Positions 62,932 to 64,000 of a stretch of DNA of 64,000 nucleotides are shown here, piece by piece. Source of the stretch: Pseudomonas mucidolens (GTDB taxonomy: Bacteria > Pseudomonadota > Gammaproteobacteria > Pseudomonadales > Pseudomonadaceae); NCBI RefSeq assembly GCF_900106045.1, contig NZ_LT629802.1, positions 3,472,001 through 3,536,000 on the forward strand, in the 5' to 3' direction. Positions within the stretch are counted from its first letter, which is position 1. Every line of letters begins with the position of its first letter. Position numbers and translations under genes: made by a program. The notes below the pieces were generated by a model. The model did not search any database, had not been told where the DNA came from, and worked only from the letters and a program-made list of their open reading frames with translations.

Positions 62932-63722
62932 TGAATCGTCTTCGGGTCTACGGGCGAATCGCCCGCGTGCTGTTGGTAGTCGCCCTGGGCTTGAGCATGG
63001 CGACCGTATTCGGCCTGTTTGAACGCATGGGGTTTGCCAACTCGATGATCCGGCGCCAGCGCTGGTCACGTTTTTTCATGTCCCGGTTGACCAACGCCCT
63101 GCCCTTTCGCGTCAGCGTTCACGGCGAGCTGCCACAACAGCCGATGCTGTGGGTAAGCAACCACGTTTCATGGACGGATATTCCGTTGCTGGGCATGATC
63201 ACGCCGATGTCGTTCCTGTCCAAGGCTGAAGTGCGTACGTGGCCGGTCGCCGGTTGGCTGGCGGCGAAAGCGGGCAGTTTGTTTATCCGCCGTGGCGCGG
63301 GTGACAGCCAATTGATCCGCAAGCAGATGACCCGCCACCTGGAACAACAGCACCCGCTGCTGATGTTCCCCGAAGGCACCACCACCGATGGCCGCACCTT
63401 GCGCACCTTTCACGGTCGACTGCTGGCCAGTGCAATTGACGCCGAGGTGTCGTTGCAACCGGTGGCGATTCGTTATTTGCGCGATGGGCAGATTGATCCA
63501 CTGGCGCCGTTTATTGGCGACGATGATTTGCTCTCGCATTTGATGCGCTTGTTTGGCAATGATCAGGGCGATGTTGAAATTCATCTGCTCAAGCCAATTG
63601 CCTGCGCCGGTCAAGAACGCGCGGCGCTGGCGTATCAGGCGCAGCAGGCGGTGCAAAAGGCGTTGTTTGGGCCATTGCCGGAAACACAACAGATGCCTGG
63701 TCGGCCGGCGTTCGCAGCCTGA
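62931..63722 (+). CDS. olsA: Lyso-ornithine lipid O-acyltransferase
   Basis: 263 residues from ATG 62931. PlsC-type acyltransferase with the HX4D motif NHVSWTDIP (about residue 75), the FPEGTTTDGRTLRTFHGRLL block and VSLQPVAIRY. An N-terminal transmembrane helix (ARVLLVVALGLSMATVFGLF) anchors it. It adds the second acyl chain to make ornithine lipid. A REP unit follows. Confidence 0.93.
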   Translation: MNRLRVYGRIARVLLVVALGLSMATVFGLFERMGFANSMIRRQRWSRFFMSRLTNALPFRVSVHGELPQQPMLWVSNHVSWTDIPLLGMITPMSFLSKAEVRTWPVAGWLAAKAGSLFIRRGAGDSQLIRKQMTRHLEQQHPLLMFPEGTTTDGRTLRTFHGRLLASAIDAEVSLQPVAIRYLRDGQIDPLAPFIGDDDLLSHLMRLFGNDQGDVEIHLLKPIACAGQERAALAYQAQQAVQKALFGPLPETQQMPGRPAFAA

Positions 63723-63738
63723 AGCGGGCACGATTCAA

Positions 63739-63770
63739 AATGTGGGAGCGAGCAAGCCCGCTCCCACCGT
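63739..63770. repeat. Single palindromic REP unit
   Basis: AATGTGGGAGCGAGCAAGCC followed by CGCTCCCACCGT forms a short hairpin between convergent olsA and the acpH-like gene. Confidence 0.75.
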
Positions 63771-63771
63771 T

Positions 63772-64000
63772 TCAGATATCAACGGTCAGTTGGGCTTGTG
63801 CAAACTTCTGCAACTGGGGGTAGAACAGCCGAAAGTCTTCACTCAGCGGTTCATATAACACCTGTAACTCCTGCATGGCATGGCCCAGCTCCCCAGGCTG
63901 TGTCAGACGCCGAGAGATCCCGCGCAACACCTGTTCCATCACCGCAAAGTCACGGTACGACCCCAGCCAATCATCCGCCGCCATATAAGGTGCGATCTGC
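63772..64000 (-). CDS. acpH: Acyl carrier protein phosphodiesterase, C-terminal part (window edge)
   Basis: The frame is open to the window edge and ends at 63772. The visible 75 residues (APYMAADDWLGSYRDFAVME, QVLRGISRRLTQPGELGHAM, YEPLSEDFRLFYPQLQ) fit the C-terminal half of the AcpH/DUF479 family, which removes the phosphopantetheine arm from ACP. The N-terminal catalytic part lies outside, so the call rests on the tail only. Confidence 0.7.
   Translation of the reverse strand, partial: QIAPYMAADDWLGSYRDFAVMEQVLRGISRRLTQPGELGHAMQELQVLYEPLSEDFRLFYPQLQKFAQAQLTVDI

Overview
The window is a Pseudomonas chromosome segment, most like the P. fluorescens group. The evidence is gene content and order known from Pseudomonas: purC, an MBL-fold protein, bamC, dapA, gcvR-like and bcp; then mucD, mucB, mucA, algU, nadB, ygfX, sdhE, ygfZ and an HDOD gene; then tctE/tctD, an opdH-like porin, tctCBA, an abrB-family gene and ung. 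Pseudomonas-type REP pairs, phaG and olsBA agree with this.

Positions 1-13500 are an accessory, more AT-rich, insertion-sequence-laden region. It holds a REC-EAL protein cut by the window edge, two truncated IS3-family elements joined head-on, a broken IS1182-type transposase, and a chaperone-usher pilus operon read leftward. The operon order is major pilin, decayed pilin, chaperone, usher, tip adhesin, minor pilin and an EAL phosphodiesterase. Upstream of the major pilin are a sigma70-like promoter, a 14-copy hexanucleotide tandem repeat abutting it, and two identical-architecture dyads (TAGGA-N4-TCCTA). A truncated IS5-family element and a near-intact IS3 copy separate the operon from a tRNA 3'-end remnant and tRNA-Ser(CGA).

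From about 13.6 kb onward the window is core genome. 13.7-21.8 kb: purine and lysine biosynthesis, outer-membrane assembly and quality control (bamC, bepA-like), peroxiredoxin, TusA-like protein. 20.4-24.3 kb: the envelope-stress operon algU-mucA-mucB, then mucD, with no mucC and with a perfect 21-bp stem-loop in its place. 24.7-29 kb: nadB, the ygfX-sdhE pair, ygfZ, HDOD. 28.9-36.6 kb: a tricarboxylate uptake locus whose two-component system is divergent from porin-tctCBA; both the porin and tctC leaders carry Hfq/Crc-type A-rich motifs.

36.6-64 kb is a mosaic of housekeeping and accessory single genes: ung, a HIBCH-type hydratase, a CWC protein with an RsuA-family synthase, phaG, tRNA-Gly(CCC), ogt, small transporters, an iron-dependent alcohol dehydrogenase, a SIR2-like DUF4917 protein, a lemA-TPM-TPM cluster with one TPM gene interrupted by a nonsense codon, bglX, clsB, yceI, a serine hydrolase, olsBA and the end of an acpH-like gene. 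REP pairs and intrinsic terminators punctuate this part.

The signals most worth following are the candidate phase-variable pilus promoter with its twin dyads, the c-di-GMP phosphodiesterases flanking the pilus genes, the hairpin replacing mucC, and several fresh gene decays.
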